31,410 bases of DNA from JTS-RE9 sp964649195 (GTDB lineage Bacteria; Planctomycetota; Phycisphaerae; Phycisphaerales; Phycisphaeraceae), in NCBI GenBank assembly GCA_964649195.1, contig CAZYPK010000048.1, positions 1 through 31,410 of the forward strand, written 5' to 3'. The notes below the pieces were generated by a model. That model made no database searches. It was not told the DNA's origin and saw only the letters and a program-made list of their open reading frames with translations. Positions 24,009 through 31,166 of this stretch are shown piece after piece; position 1 is the first letter of the stretch, and the number at the start of each line of letters is the position of its first letter. Made by a program: the position numbers and the translations under genes.

Positions 24009-24069
24009 CTTCCGAATTTCCTGCTTTCCTGCTTTCCCGCTTTCCTGCTTTTCCCTTACCATCCCCGCC

Positions 24070-24645
24070 ATGCGAATCATCGGCGGCATCCATCGTTCCC
24101 GACGCCTGCACCCCCCACGCGACGTGCACACCACCCGCCCCATCACCGACCGCGTCAAGGTCGCCCTCTTCGACCGACTCTGGGACGCGGGCCTCCTCGA
24201 AGGCGGCAACGTCATCGACATCTTCTCCGGCACCGGCTCCCTGGGACTCGAAGCCCTCTCGCGCGGCATGGACCACTGCACCTTCATCGAACGCGACAAG
24301 TACGCCCGCGAAATGCTCGAAAAAAACATCGCCGAACTCGCCCTCACCCCCCACGCCCAGGTCCTCCCCGTCAACGCCATGACCACAAGCTGGCTCCTCT
24401 CCCTCCCCCGCAAGCCCATCAAACTGGTTTTCTGCGACCCGCCATACGCCATGATGGAGGAAGAACCCTCCCGCCAATCCGTGCTCGCCATCCTCGCCGC
24501 CCTGACCCCCCACATGACCCCCGGCGGCGTCTGCATGATCCGTACCCCCGCCACCATCGAAACCCAACCCGTCCAAGGCTGGATGGAACCCAAACGACAC
24601 ACCTACGGCTCCATGACCCTCCACTTCCACCAAACCCCTCTGTAG
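24070..24645 (+). CDS. rsmD: 16S rRNA (guanine-N2)-methyltransferase RsmD
   Basis: Methylates G966 of 16S rRNA during 30S assembly, using SAM. 191 residues from MRIIGGIHRSRRLHPP, the typical start (family: MRIIaGxxrgRxL). TRPITDRVKVALFDRL, the SAM-binding motif IDIFSGTGSLGLEALSRG (about 50-67) and the catalytic DPPY (Asp123-Tyr126) are all present. An open frame runs upstream to 23806 but only translates repeats. Flanked on both sides by copies of the 61-bp element. Confidence 0.95.
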   Translation: MRIIGGIHRSRRLHPPRDVHTTRPITDRVKVALFDRLWDAGLLEGGNVIDIFSGTGSLGLEALSRGMDHCTFIERDKYAREMLEKNIAELALTPHAQVLPVNAMTTSWLLSLPRKPIKLVFCDPPYAMMEEEPSRQSVLAILAALTPHMTPGGVCMIRTPATIETQPVQGWMEPKRHTYGSMTLHFHQTPL

Positions 24646-24731
24646 CAGTGGCAGGAGCAGCGGCAGTGACAGCATGGCAAACGTATAAAAATTTCTTGCT
24701 TGCCACCAGTGATCCAGCGCATGTCGAAGCC

Positions 24732-24792
24732 AAGCCGCTCGCGGCTTCGCGATCCCCTGATTCACGCCACATCGAAGGTCACTCAAAACCCC
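24732..24792. repeat. 61-bp element, copy 3, overlapping the vsr stop codon
   Basis: Same start AAGCCGCTCGCGGCTTCGCG as copy 1, then CCACATCG and a C-rich end. The minus-strand vsr stop (24783-24785) lies in its last bases, so the final Gly-Gly-Gly-Phe residues of Vsr come from the element edge. Confidence 0.88.
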
Positions 24793-25214
24793 CCGCCATC
24801 ACCCCTCGCCTCCAGCGCACGACAAATCCGCCTCACACACACCTCGCCCCGCTTAAGCAGATCATGCTCCCAGATGCGAACGACGCTCCACCCCTCCCGC
24901 CGAAGCCTCCGCGTCACCCTGCGGTCGCGGGCCATGTTCCGCTCCAGCTTCGCCCGCCAGAACCCCCGATTCCGCACCGGCATCGTCCCATGCCTGGGAC
25001 ACCCATGCCAGAAGCAGCCATCGACAAACACCGCCACCTTCTCCCTGCGAAACACAAAATCGGGCCGCCCGAGCACCCCCTGATGCCGCCGCCACCCGGT
25101 GATCCCATGCCGCCGCAACAACGCCACCACCGCCCCTTCCGTGGACCGATTCCCCCGGCCGCGCACCGCGGCCATGACCTGGGATCGTTTCGCTTTGGTG
25201 AAGATGTCAGACAT
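24783..25214 (-). CDS. vsr: Very short patch repair (Vsr)-type endonuclease
   Basis: Nicks next to T:G mismatches arising when 5-methylcytosine deaminates; some family members may act as restriction nucleases. 143 residues from MSDIFTKAKRSQVMAAVRG. Family landmarks: Glu26 in GNRSTE, GRPDFVF (catalytic Asp52), VFVDGCFWHGCP (Asp65, Cys67, His70, Cys72), then FWRAKLERNMARDRR and GWSVVRIWEHDL. Start 25214 preferred over 25241. It lies 111 bp downstream of the three-gene cassette on the same strand, matching the common dcm-vsr association. Unlike the cassette it is very GC-rich (about 73% in one 60-base line), so it may be a resident gene or have a different origin. Confidence 0.92.
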   Translation of the reverse strand: MSDIFTKAKRSQVMAAVRGRGNRSTEGAVVALLRRHGITGWRRHQGVLGRPDFVFRREKVAVFVDGCFWHGCPRHGTMPVRNRGFWRAKLERNMARDRRVTRRLRREGWSVVRIWEHDLLKRGEVCVRRICRALEARGDGGGF

Positions 25215-25325
25215 CTGCGCGGCGACCACTCCGATGCTCACCCGTGGCTATTTCCCACCACTCCCCCCGGAGTGAGAAACACAATCTACTCACCCATTCG
25301 TGGCAGGTACAATTTTATCCACTCT

Positions 25326-26348
25326 TCAGAGTTGTAGTTTAGCAAAAGACGGATAGTACTGATGATATATCTCATATTGTCTCATTTTGTAAAGGCTCGC
25401 CTCCTCGGAATTGTCTCCCTCGATCAGGTAACCGAGCTTCCGCCGCGCGCCCTTGCCGCTACAGGTTCCAGAGGGCAGGCACTGTTCAATATGTAGTCGC
25501 TCTTTAGTCGTCAACGCTGGGACGTCAATAACCTCAATAGCCCGTACGCCGGATTTAAGTATGCCCTTCCGGCGAAAATGCTTCACTATTGCCGGTCGAT
25601 CGATATTGGTGCAAAACACGCCAGTCATACTTAACATAATCGTTCCATCTGAATACATCACTGAATGGAGCGGCACGAATTCCTTCGGCTGGACGCAGGA
25701 AGCGTTTATGACAGAAATAAGTATATGCGAGACGATATCAGGATATGTTTTCGTTTGAAAGTTTTCCCATGTGAACATGGACTCATCATAAGCAACACCC
25801 GTCATCTCATACTTTTTCTTAAACGCTTCGACGTATTCTCGAAACACCTCGTTTTTCCCGGCGGGAAGGTCTGTGGGTTTTGTCAACAAATCTAGTGCGT
25901 CGAATACTTTTGTGTCTGCTTCAACAGTAACCCGCAACAGACTCCATGGCGATGATCGACGAGTTAAATCCGATATTTGCAGCAGATCGGGCCGTTCAAA
26001 CCCGACGAAATCAGGCCAGGCGATAGTACAACCTGAAGGGTAAGAGTTTGTCAAAAAGTCATCGAAAGTGGCATGATATGGCCGAAATCTTCGAGAAAAG
26101 GAATGAAAGAGTTGTCGCTTGTAAGTCTCTTCATCATTTTCAATCGAAATGATCGCCAACCGAGGAAACGCTTGAGACACAATCCTTGCGTCTTCGAGAA
26201 ATGGACCGGCGAAGCTAAAGTACGTAAAATCATCTACGGGACGAATCTGATCCAAAGCTCGTATGATATCAAGAAATATCAATCGATCTATCGCCTTATT
26301 TGTCCGCAAGTGATACGCCGGATGCCGAGCTTGGCTTAACTTACTCAT
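25326..26348 (-). CDS. Unknown Rossmann-like protein, possibly methyltransferase-fold, of a GHKL ATPase cassette
   Basis: 340 residues, no signal peptide or membrane helix. I do not recognise the family with certainty. Secondary-structure order looks Rossmann-like: FTYFSFAGPFLEDARIV (strand, turn, acidic helix, about 42-58), LAIISIENDEETYKRQLF (strand ending in an acidic residue, as in SAM or NAD binding), CTIAWPDFVG, and WSLLRVTVEAD. A putative O-methyltransferase-like family found beside ATP-binding GHKL proteins is the closest match I can recall, but from memory only. The C-terminal part has a Cys-containing segment (CLPSGTCSGKGARRKLGYL). Its ATG overlaps the stop of the ATPase gene by 4 bases (ATGA, 26345-26348), so the two are translationally coupled and probably work together. 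Confidence 0.7.
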   Translation of the reverse strand: MSKLSQARHPAYHLRTNKAIDRLIFLDIIRALDQIRPVDDFTYFSFAGPFLEDARIVSQAFPRLAIISIENDEETYKRQLFHSFSRRFRPYHATFDDFLTNSYPSGCTIAWPDFVGFERPDLLQISDLTRRSSPWSLLRVTVEADTKVFDALDLLTKPTDLPAGKNEVFREYVEAFKKKYEMTGVAYDESMFTWENFQTKTYPDIVSHILISVINASCVQPKEFVPLHSVMYSDGTIMLSMTGVFCTNIDRPAIVKHFRRKGILKSGVRAIEVIDVPALTTKERLHIEQCLPSGTCSGKGARRKLGYLIEGDNSEEASLYKMRQYEIYHQYYPSFAKLQL

Positions 26349-27754
26349 TGAGATGCCTCCTCCAATACCGTATCAAAGCACTTTTCCCCGATAATTTTCG
26401 CATCCTTGTCTGGAATCCCATATAGATAGGAAGATACTTTTTTGATCTGTGCTATCGGACGGTCAAACGCTATGCGCGCAATGGTTGACAGGTTCTTCGG
26501 ACGCGGCAGTTCGGGCTTATACTGCTTACCCGGCAGTACGCCACGCGTATCAGACAGCGGGAGATCTCTTGCTTGTTTCCTGATAGTTTCCATGTCGGCT
26601 TTCGCTACACTTCTAAAGCTTTCACGAGACTGAGCGGCGAGTTCCTTGCTTTTCCATCGATACGTGTACTGCGTAAATATCTTCATGCCTTCAATCATTT
26701 TGTCACGAACAAGCAAATAAAGCGTGGACGATGCATCGATGCCTCGTTTCGTCGTGGTTGTCGGTAACTTTGAAGCATGATCCGAACTAAACATTACCAC
26801 TCCGGATATCGCGGTAAATTGTGTGTGATACTGCGGAACACCTGAAAGGCCCCACCCCGTCAATGGCGTCTTATCACAATAAAGCACCGTGCGATCATTG
26901 CAGATAATTGTCCATCCTGCTGACATCGACGAGTGCTTCTCTTGATAATTCTCCAGATCTTCGTCCGCCTCTTCTTTGCTTGGGATTGGGGCAGTGAACC
27001 CCACGGCCATAAGAACGTCAACTCCGCCAGAATTTGCTTTGTAGATAAAAGGACGTATTACCCCTCTTGAAGGCCCGCCTTTAGCAAACAAAAGGTGTAT
27101 AGTCTTCGGTGTAACGAGGTCATCGTTAATGTAAACACGAAAACCCTTGGCGATAATATATGCGTAATGGGTCGCGACATCTTCACGAAGAGCATTTTCA
27201 AATTGTTTTGTTGCAAACGTAATTCCGACTCCTTCATTGACCTTGCTGATATTAATTGTTGTGCCGAGAGTATTGCTTTGATTGATAGCTACTGCAGGCA
27301 AGTCCCACTCCGATTCGGCTTTCATCCATTGAGGTGAAATTGTGACTTTGTACGATTTGTCTTTCGAGTGCGTGACGACATCACAAGATCGACCAATTTT
27401 GAAGATCGCTCGCTTCATTCCGATGCCGTACGTGCCAACTGTACGACGTCCGGCTTGAACCTCATCATTTAGCCTTCCTAGCCGAAAGGCGTAATCGTGA
27501 CTCGCCCACGGTATGCCGCCACAATTGTCTTCTATTTTGAACGAATCTTTTGAGATGCTTATTTTCGCAAAGTATCCTTTATATGGATTCTGGCTATCAA
27601 GAGTCTTCTTGGTTTCCGAACGTTGGACGCCATCGACACAATTGTCTAGCAAATCAAGTATTGCGTCCTGCAATGAAATATCGCGAGTCAACATGTGGAC
27701 AAAGAATGATTTGACCGGATGCGCGTTTACAGTGCCCAGCGGTTTGGTAGCCAT
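26345..27754 (-). CDS. GHKL ATPase, MutL/MORC-like
   Basis: 469 residues with an N-terminal GHKL (Bergerat) ATPase: N-box AILDLLDNCVDGV (Asp34, Asn38), G1 motif IEDNCGGIPW (Asp76), G2 motif VGTYGIGMKRA (about 106-116). The catalytic Glu usual in the N-box is Asp here. A second alpha/beta segment at about 185-330 may be an S5-like domain as in MutL and MORC. The C-terminal 120 residues are helical and basic. MORC-like GHKL ATPases encoded next to cytosine methyltransferases and nucleases are known as parts of restriction-modification systems. It starts 9 bp after the methyltransferase stop and overlaps the next gene by 4 bases, so it belongs to one operon. Likely an ATP-dependent DNA clamp or remodeller. 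Confidence 0.87.
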   Translation of the reverse strand: MATKPLGTVNAHPVKSFFVHMLTRDISLQDAILDLLDNCVDGVQRSETKKTLDSQNPYKGYFAKISISKDSFKIEDNCGGIPWASHDYAFRLGRLNDEVQAGRRTVGTYGIGMKRAIFKIGRSCDVVTHSKDKSYKVTISPQWMKAESEWDLPAVAINQSNTLGTTINISKVNEGVGITFATKQFENALREDVATHYAYIIAKGFRVYINDDLVTPKTIHLLFAKGGPSRGVIRPFIYKANSGGVDVLMAVGFTAPIPSKEEADEDLENYQEKHSSMSAGWTIICNDRTVLYCDKTPLTGWGLSGVPQYHTQFTAISGVVMFSSDHASKLPTTTTKRGIDASSTLYLLVRDKMIEGMKIFTQYTYRWKSKELAAQSRESFRSVAKADMETIRKQARDLPLSDTRGVLPGKQYKPELPRPKNLSTIARIAFDRPIAQIKKVSSYLYGIPDKDAKIIGEKCFDTVLEEASQ

Positions 27755-27763
27755 ATATACCCC

Positions 27764-28915
27764 TTACTGTTTACGTCTATTCAATATTGTGCGCAGCACC
27801 GCTTCCGCAACGATGGGGCTGACGCTGTTGCCTATCTGACGGAAACTGTGCCACTTCGTTGGAGAAAACTGAAACCAATCCGGAAAACCTTGAAGGCGCG
27901 CCGCTTCTCGCGGAGTAATTACGCGATTCTCAGAGGGGTGGATAGGACGCACTGCTTGATAGCTGCCGCGTTCTGGTCCAGTGCCCGCTCGTAATGTCGG
28001 ACAAAGTCCGGTCCACTTCAAACGTATAGCCTTCGATACAGAATCTTGTTCCCCCGGCTTTATTCGTGAGAAACGCCTTTTCACATCAGGTGTATGAGTC
28101 GTCCCGAGAAACCCCGATACGAGATTCTGCTTTTGAAGTCGTTCTATGGCTTCCGCGTCGCCAACTCCTGCCGGAATATTGCCGCTCATTGCTGATGCAA
28201 ATGGCGTTTCCGTCTTCATTGGACTAATGCGACGCCAGCTTTCATTCTCGGTCTGCCAAGCCTCGTTTACTTTTCTTGGCAGACCTTTGAGGGCTTCTCG
28301 TACTGTTACTCTCGCGGCAGTGCTTACAAAATGCTCGGCCAGCAGGTTACTAAACCGGTTAGATTTGTAACCAATGAAAAAGTACCGTGTACGAGAGGTC
28401 GCCGCACCGAAGCTGTCAGCGGAGATACTGAAAGGCTTTAATACTTCGTACTCATTGCTGGCTAGCGCCAGCGCGCTTTCGCGAAGTTGGTTATTTGAAT
28501 CATGCATGATGCCTGGGACATTTTCCGCAAGGAAAAAATCGGGTTGCAGCAACCGTACAAGGCAAAAAAATCGGGTGAACAATTGGTTTCGAGGATCATC
28601 TTGGGCGCGGTTGCCGATGGTGCTAAAACCTTGGCATGGTGGCCCTCCAATGATGCCAAAAGGCTCATCACCGACCTTGATATTCGCTTGTGATGTCAGA
28701 CGTGACGAATCAACCCCCATAATGTCGTCAGCGATGTGATTGGTGGACGGAAAATTCAATTTGTGAGCGGCAACAGCATGCGGAGCATTCTCAACGGCAA
28801 GTGCTACTGCAAGTCCAGCGCGTGCAGCACCAAGGCTTAGCCCGCCTACACCGCTAAACAAATCGATGACTTTCATGGGCTCAACGGTGATGGAACTTGG
28901 ATTGGATTGTTGCAT
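27764..28915 (-). CDS. DNA (cytosine-5)-methyltransferase
   Basis: C5-MTase of the Dcm/HhaI type. Motif I is DLFSGVGGLSLG, motif IV GGPPCQGFS (nucleophile Cys94 in this numbering), motif VI ENVPGI, motif VIII SRTRYFFIG, motif IX near ITPREAARLQGFPDWF, motif X QIGNSVSP. The target-recognition region is about residues 190-300; the target sequence cannot be predicted. Three starts are possible: TTG 28987, ATG 28915 and ATG 28876 (MKVIDLFSG). None has a clear ribosome-binding site; I give the middle one. First gene of the minus-strand cassette, 9 bp before the GHKL ATPase. The DNA is AT-richer (about 40% GC in a sampled line) than the chromosome, which suggests transfer. Confidence 0.95.
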   Translation of the reverse strand: MQQSNPSSITVEPMKVIDLFSGVGGLSLGAARAGLAVALAVENAPHAVAAHKLNFPSTNHIADDIMGVDSSRLTSQANIKVGDEPFGIIGGPPCQGFSTIGNRAQDDPRNQLFTRFFCLVRLLQPDFFLAENVPGIMHDSNNQLRESALALASNEYEVLKPFSISADSFGAATSRTRYFFIGYKSNRFSNLLAEHFVSTAARVTVREALKGLPRKVNEAWQTENESWRRISPMKTETPFASAMSGNIPAGVGDAEAIERLQKQNLVSGFLGTTHTPDVKRRFSRIKPGEQDSVSKAIRLKWTGLCPTLRAGTGPERGSYQAVRPIHPSENRVITPREAARLQGFPDWFQFSPTKWHSFRQIGNSVSPIVAEAVLRTILNRRKQ

Positions 28916-29028
28916 GCAGCCCCGAAGGAGGAAAACTTCAGTATCGAGCTCATCGGCTAAAATACAAAAATGGGCATTCATTTTCAAGTCACATTGAGAG
29001 CCGCTCAGGGTAAAAACAGATGAAACCT

Positions 29029-29050
29029 TTCAGATCTGAACACCGTTCAG
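29029..29050 (-). promoter_or_regulatory. Overlapping palindromes, possible operator of the methyltransferase operon
   Basis: TTCAGATCTGAA (29029-29040) is a perfect 12-bp palindrome. It shares bases with a second, CTGAAC-ACC-GTTCAG (29036-29050). Together they present repeated TTCAG/CTGAA half-sites about 115 bp upstream of the assigned methyltransferase start, or about 42 bp upstream of the TTG start. Several restriction systems are autoregulated at such sites; the regulator here is unknown. Confidence 0.4.
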
Positions 29051-29127
29051 CGAAAATCTAAAACCACGATTCCAATCCACCATGCAAGATTTACCTGTTA
29101 GCCGGATTGAGCGAAACCTTGAAAATG

Positions 29128-29155
29128 GTTATATGCTTTTACCCTAAAAAGTCGA
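29128..29155 (-). promoter_or_regulatory. Weak sigma-70-like promoter candidate
   Basis: On the minus strand TCGACT (29150-29155), a 16-bp spacer, then TATAAC (29128-29133). It matches four and five of the six consensus bases respectively. It would start transcription near 29121, placing the palindromic operator downstream of the start site. Confidence 0.25.
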
Positions 29156-29304
29156 TCGGATCAGCCTCACTTCCCATCCGCGGCCGACAAACAAGATGGA
29201 GCCGGGGCATGTCGAGCAATGTCACCCCCGACACGGCCGGACATAGATGTAAACCCATCAATGGCAGATGTTTGCCGTTAAATGTCGGATTTCATGTCCC
29301 TGTC

Positions 29305-30786
29305 TCACCCAAACACCCCCGTCACCGGATCGCTTTGCACCAGTTCGCGCGGTTGCTGGAGATGGTTCATGACCAGCGTGTGCGGGTTGATGCCCAAGGC
29401 GTGGTAGATGGTGGCAAGGATTTCGGTCGGGTGGACGGGGGACTCGACGGGGCTGGAGCCGGTGGCGTCGCTCTTGCCGTAGAGGGCGCCGCGGGCGATG
29501 CCGGCGCCGGCCATGAGGGCGGTGTAGCAGTAGGGCCAATGGTCCCGGCCCTTGGCGCCGTTGCCGTTGCCGCTGGTGGAGACACCCATGCGCGGGCTGC
29601 GGCCGAACTCGCCGAGGGCGACGACGAGGGTTTCCTGGAGCAGGCCCCGTTCATCGAGGTCTTCGAGCAGGGAAGAGAGGCCGGAATCAAGCTTGGGGCA
29701 ATGCAAGTTCTTGAGGGGACCAAAATTCTCGGCATGGGTATCCCAGGCATCGACGGTCGGGTTGCCGTTGGCGACGGCGGGCCAGTTGATCTGGACGACC
29801 TTGGTGCCTGCCTCGATGAGCCGGCGGGCCAGGAGCAGCGACTGACCAAAAGTGTGGCGACCATACTTGTCGCGCATCTCCTTGGTTTCCTTGTCGAGGT
29901 CGAAAGCGTTGCGGGCACGGCCGGAGATGAGCAGTTCGAACGCCTTGCCGTAGTATTCATTGACGGCGGACTGTTCGACCGCCTTCTCGATATCAGGCAT
30001 CGCCTTGTTGACTTTTTCAAGCATCGACTGCCGGCGGGAGAGTCGCTCCTTGCTGATTTCCTGGCGAAGGGTCAGGTCGGTGAGATTGACCTTGCCGTTG
30101 GGATCCTGGAAGAAGTAGTAGGGATCGTGGGCCTTGCCGAGGAAGCCCGCGGTGCCGCCCTTTTGGATGATGCCCGATTCCTGGAGCGGGCGCGGGAGCA
30201 TGACGGCGGGGAGCATGGGGATATCGGTCGGCTGAAGGCGGCAGATCTGCGAGGCATAGTGCGGATAATCATTCGGAGCGGGCGGCTCAAGCTGGCCGGA
30301 GGGGGAAACCTTGTCGGGCGTGTAGCCGGTCATGATCTGATAGATCGCGGCAGTATGGTTGAACAGCCCCGCCGGCGTGTAGCTGACGGAGCGGATGAGC
30401 GAGGCCCGGTGCATCTGTTTGGCAAGCTTGGGCATGACCTCGGTGAGTTCGATGCCCTTGGCGGAGGTCTTGATGTTGGCGAACTCGCCGCGCACACCTT
30501 CGGGGGCATCGGGCTTGGGGTCCCAGATATCGATGTGGCTGGGGCCGCCTTGGAGGTAGATCATGATGACGTTCTTGGCCTTGCCGAAGCCGGAGGAGGA
30601 TTTCTTTTCACCACCTGCCGCGGCAGCTTCCGCCCCGCCCGCCTTGACACTGGCGGCATGAGCGGCCTGAAGCTCAAGGATCTGCCCAAGACTCAGGGCA
30701 GCGATGGAAGCACCGCCGACACGAATCAGCTCGCGGCGGGAGTAGCCGTCACAGGTTGCGCCAGGTTTACCGGGGATGGTCAGCAT
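29305..30786 (-). CDS. DUF1501 family protein, Tat-exported
   Basis: Sulfatase/alkaline-phosphatase-fold protein family abundant in planctomycetes. It is often paired with DUF1549/DUF1553 cytochrome-type proteins, which are not in this window. 493 residues. Twin-arginine signal SRRELIRVGGASIAALSLG (Arg17-Arg18), then IMIYLQGGPSHIDIWDPKPDAP, the DUF1501 hallmark. FNHTAAIYQIMTGYTP, VVQINWPAV, WDTHAENFGPLK and LGEFGRSPRMG follow in family order, with GRDHWPYCYTALMAG near the end. The start at 30786 is chosen because GGAG lies 9 nt upstream (30796-30799) and the Tat motif then sits close to the N-terminus. Biological role of the family is not established; secreted polymer breakdown is a guess. 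Confidence 0.93.
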   Translation of the reverse strand: MLTIPGKPGATCDGYSRRELIRVGGASIAALSLGQILELQAAHAASVKAGGAEAAAAGGEKKSSSGFGKAKNVIMIYLQGGPSHIDIWDPKPDAPEGVRGEFANIKTSAKGIELTEVMPKLAKQMHRASLIRSVSYTPAGLFNHTAAIYQIMTGYTPDKVSPSGQLEPPAPNDYPHYASQICRLQPTDIPMLPAVMLPRPLQESGIIQKGGTAGFLGKAHDPYYFFQDPNGKVNLTDLTLRQEISKERLSRRQSMLEKVNKAMPDIEKAVEQSAVNEYYGKAFELLISGRARNAFDLDKETKEMRDKYGRHTFGQSLLLARRLIEAGTKVVQINWPAVANGNPTVDAWDTHAENFGPLKNLHCPKLDSGLSSLLEDLDERGLLQETLVVALGEFGRSPRMGVSTSGNGNGAKGRDHWPYCYTALMAGAGIARGALYGKSDATGSSPVESPVHPTEILATIYHALGINPHTLVMNHLQQPRELVQSDPVTGVFG

Positions 30787-30815
30787 GAGCATTAACTCCA
30801 AGGGAGTGGTTGAGA

Positions 30816-31166
30816 TCACCATTCTGCCAGATGAATGACAGTATTCCAAACATCATCTGAATCAAATATTCTTGCAAGTGCCGTGAGCTTGGTAACACAT
30901 TCGCCGACCATCAGCCTGGCGTGGGGAATGTGGACGTACCCGGAAAACTCGTGACCGGTGGCGAGGAACGACGCAACCACCCGCTTGAAATCCTCATCAA
31001 AACTCACCATGACGCGACGAAGTTCAGCGGCTCGCACAAGAAGGTTCTCGTCCGCCCACCGGGTTGTCTTGTCGTCCTGACACGTAAGCACCTCGACGCC
31101 GCGAAGGCGCAATCCCCAGGTGATCGGTCCCGGCACATGGACATCCATATGGTACCGCAGACTCAC
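30816..31166 (-). CDS. DUF5615-family PIN-like protein (probable toxin)
   Basis: 116 residues of the Mut7-C/DUF5615 PIN-like class, a presumed RNase toxin. Conserved acidic positions are visible: MDVHVP near the start (usually xDxHVP), a short GVEVLTCQDDKTTRWADE segment with paired acids, and VMVSFDEDF (usually LxTxDxDF). The later HARLMVGECV fits the family end. The start overlaps the stop of the DUF433 gene by 4 bases (ATGA), the usual toxin-antitoxin arrangement. It ends 29 bp before the DUF1501 start, so read-through is possible. Confidence 0.8.
   Translation of the reverse strand: MSLRYHMDVHVPGPITWGLRLRGVEVLTCQDDKTTRWADENLLVRAAELRRVMVSFDEDFKRVVASFLATGHEFSGYVHIPHARLMVGECVTKLTALARIFDSDDVWNTVIHLAEW

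Larger units (their letters stand above)
23722..24069. other. Divergent intergenic region made almost wholly of repeats
   Basis: Between the methyltransferase (minus) and rsmD (plus). An octamer array GAAAGCAG/GAAAACAA (about 23771-23802) is the inverted counterpart of two arrays TTCCTGCT/TTCCCGCT (about 23901-23936 and 24017-24055). Two copies of a 61-bp element sit in front of those arrays. The rsmD promoter must be inside this repeat block or overlap it. Confidence 0.85.
28988..29304. other. 317-bp non-coding region upstream of the methyltransferase cassette
   Basis: Ends the AT-rich segment (to about 29160), then GC-rich DNA resumes toward the DUF1501 stop. It contains overlapping palindromes and a weak promoter-like sequence, listed separately. 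No integrase, tRNA end or direct repeat marking an insertion site is visible. Confidence 0.7.

Noticed and set aside
23806..24069. N-terminal extension of RsmD
   Set aside because: It reads through the 61-bp elements and octamer arrays; RsmD starts at MRIIGG.
25214..29304. Prophage or transposon carrying the methyltransferase cassette
   Set aside because: No integrase, transposase, terminal repeats or target duplication could be seen at either side.
29107..30795. 562-codon open frame on the plus strand
   Set aside because: Antisense to the well-supported DUF1501 gene, with a low-complexity Gly/Val/Asp-rich translation.
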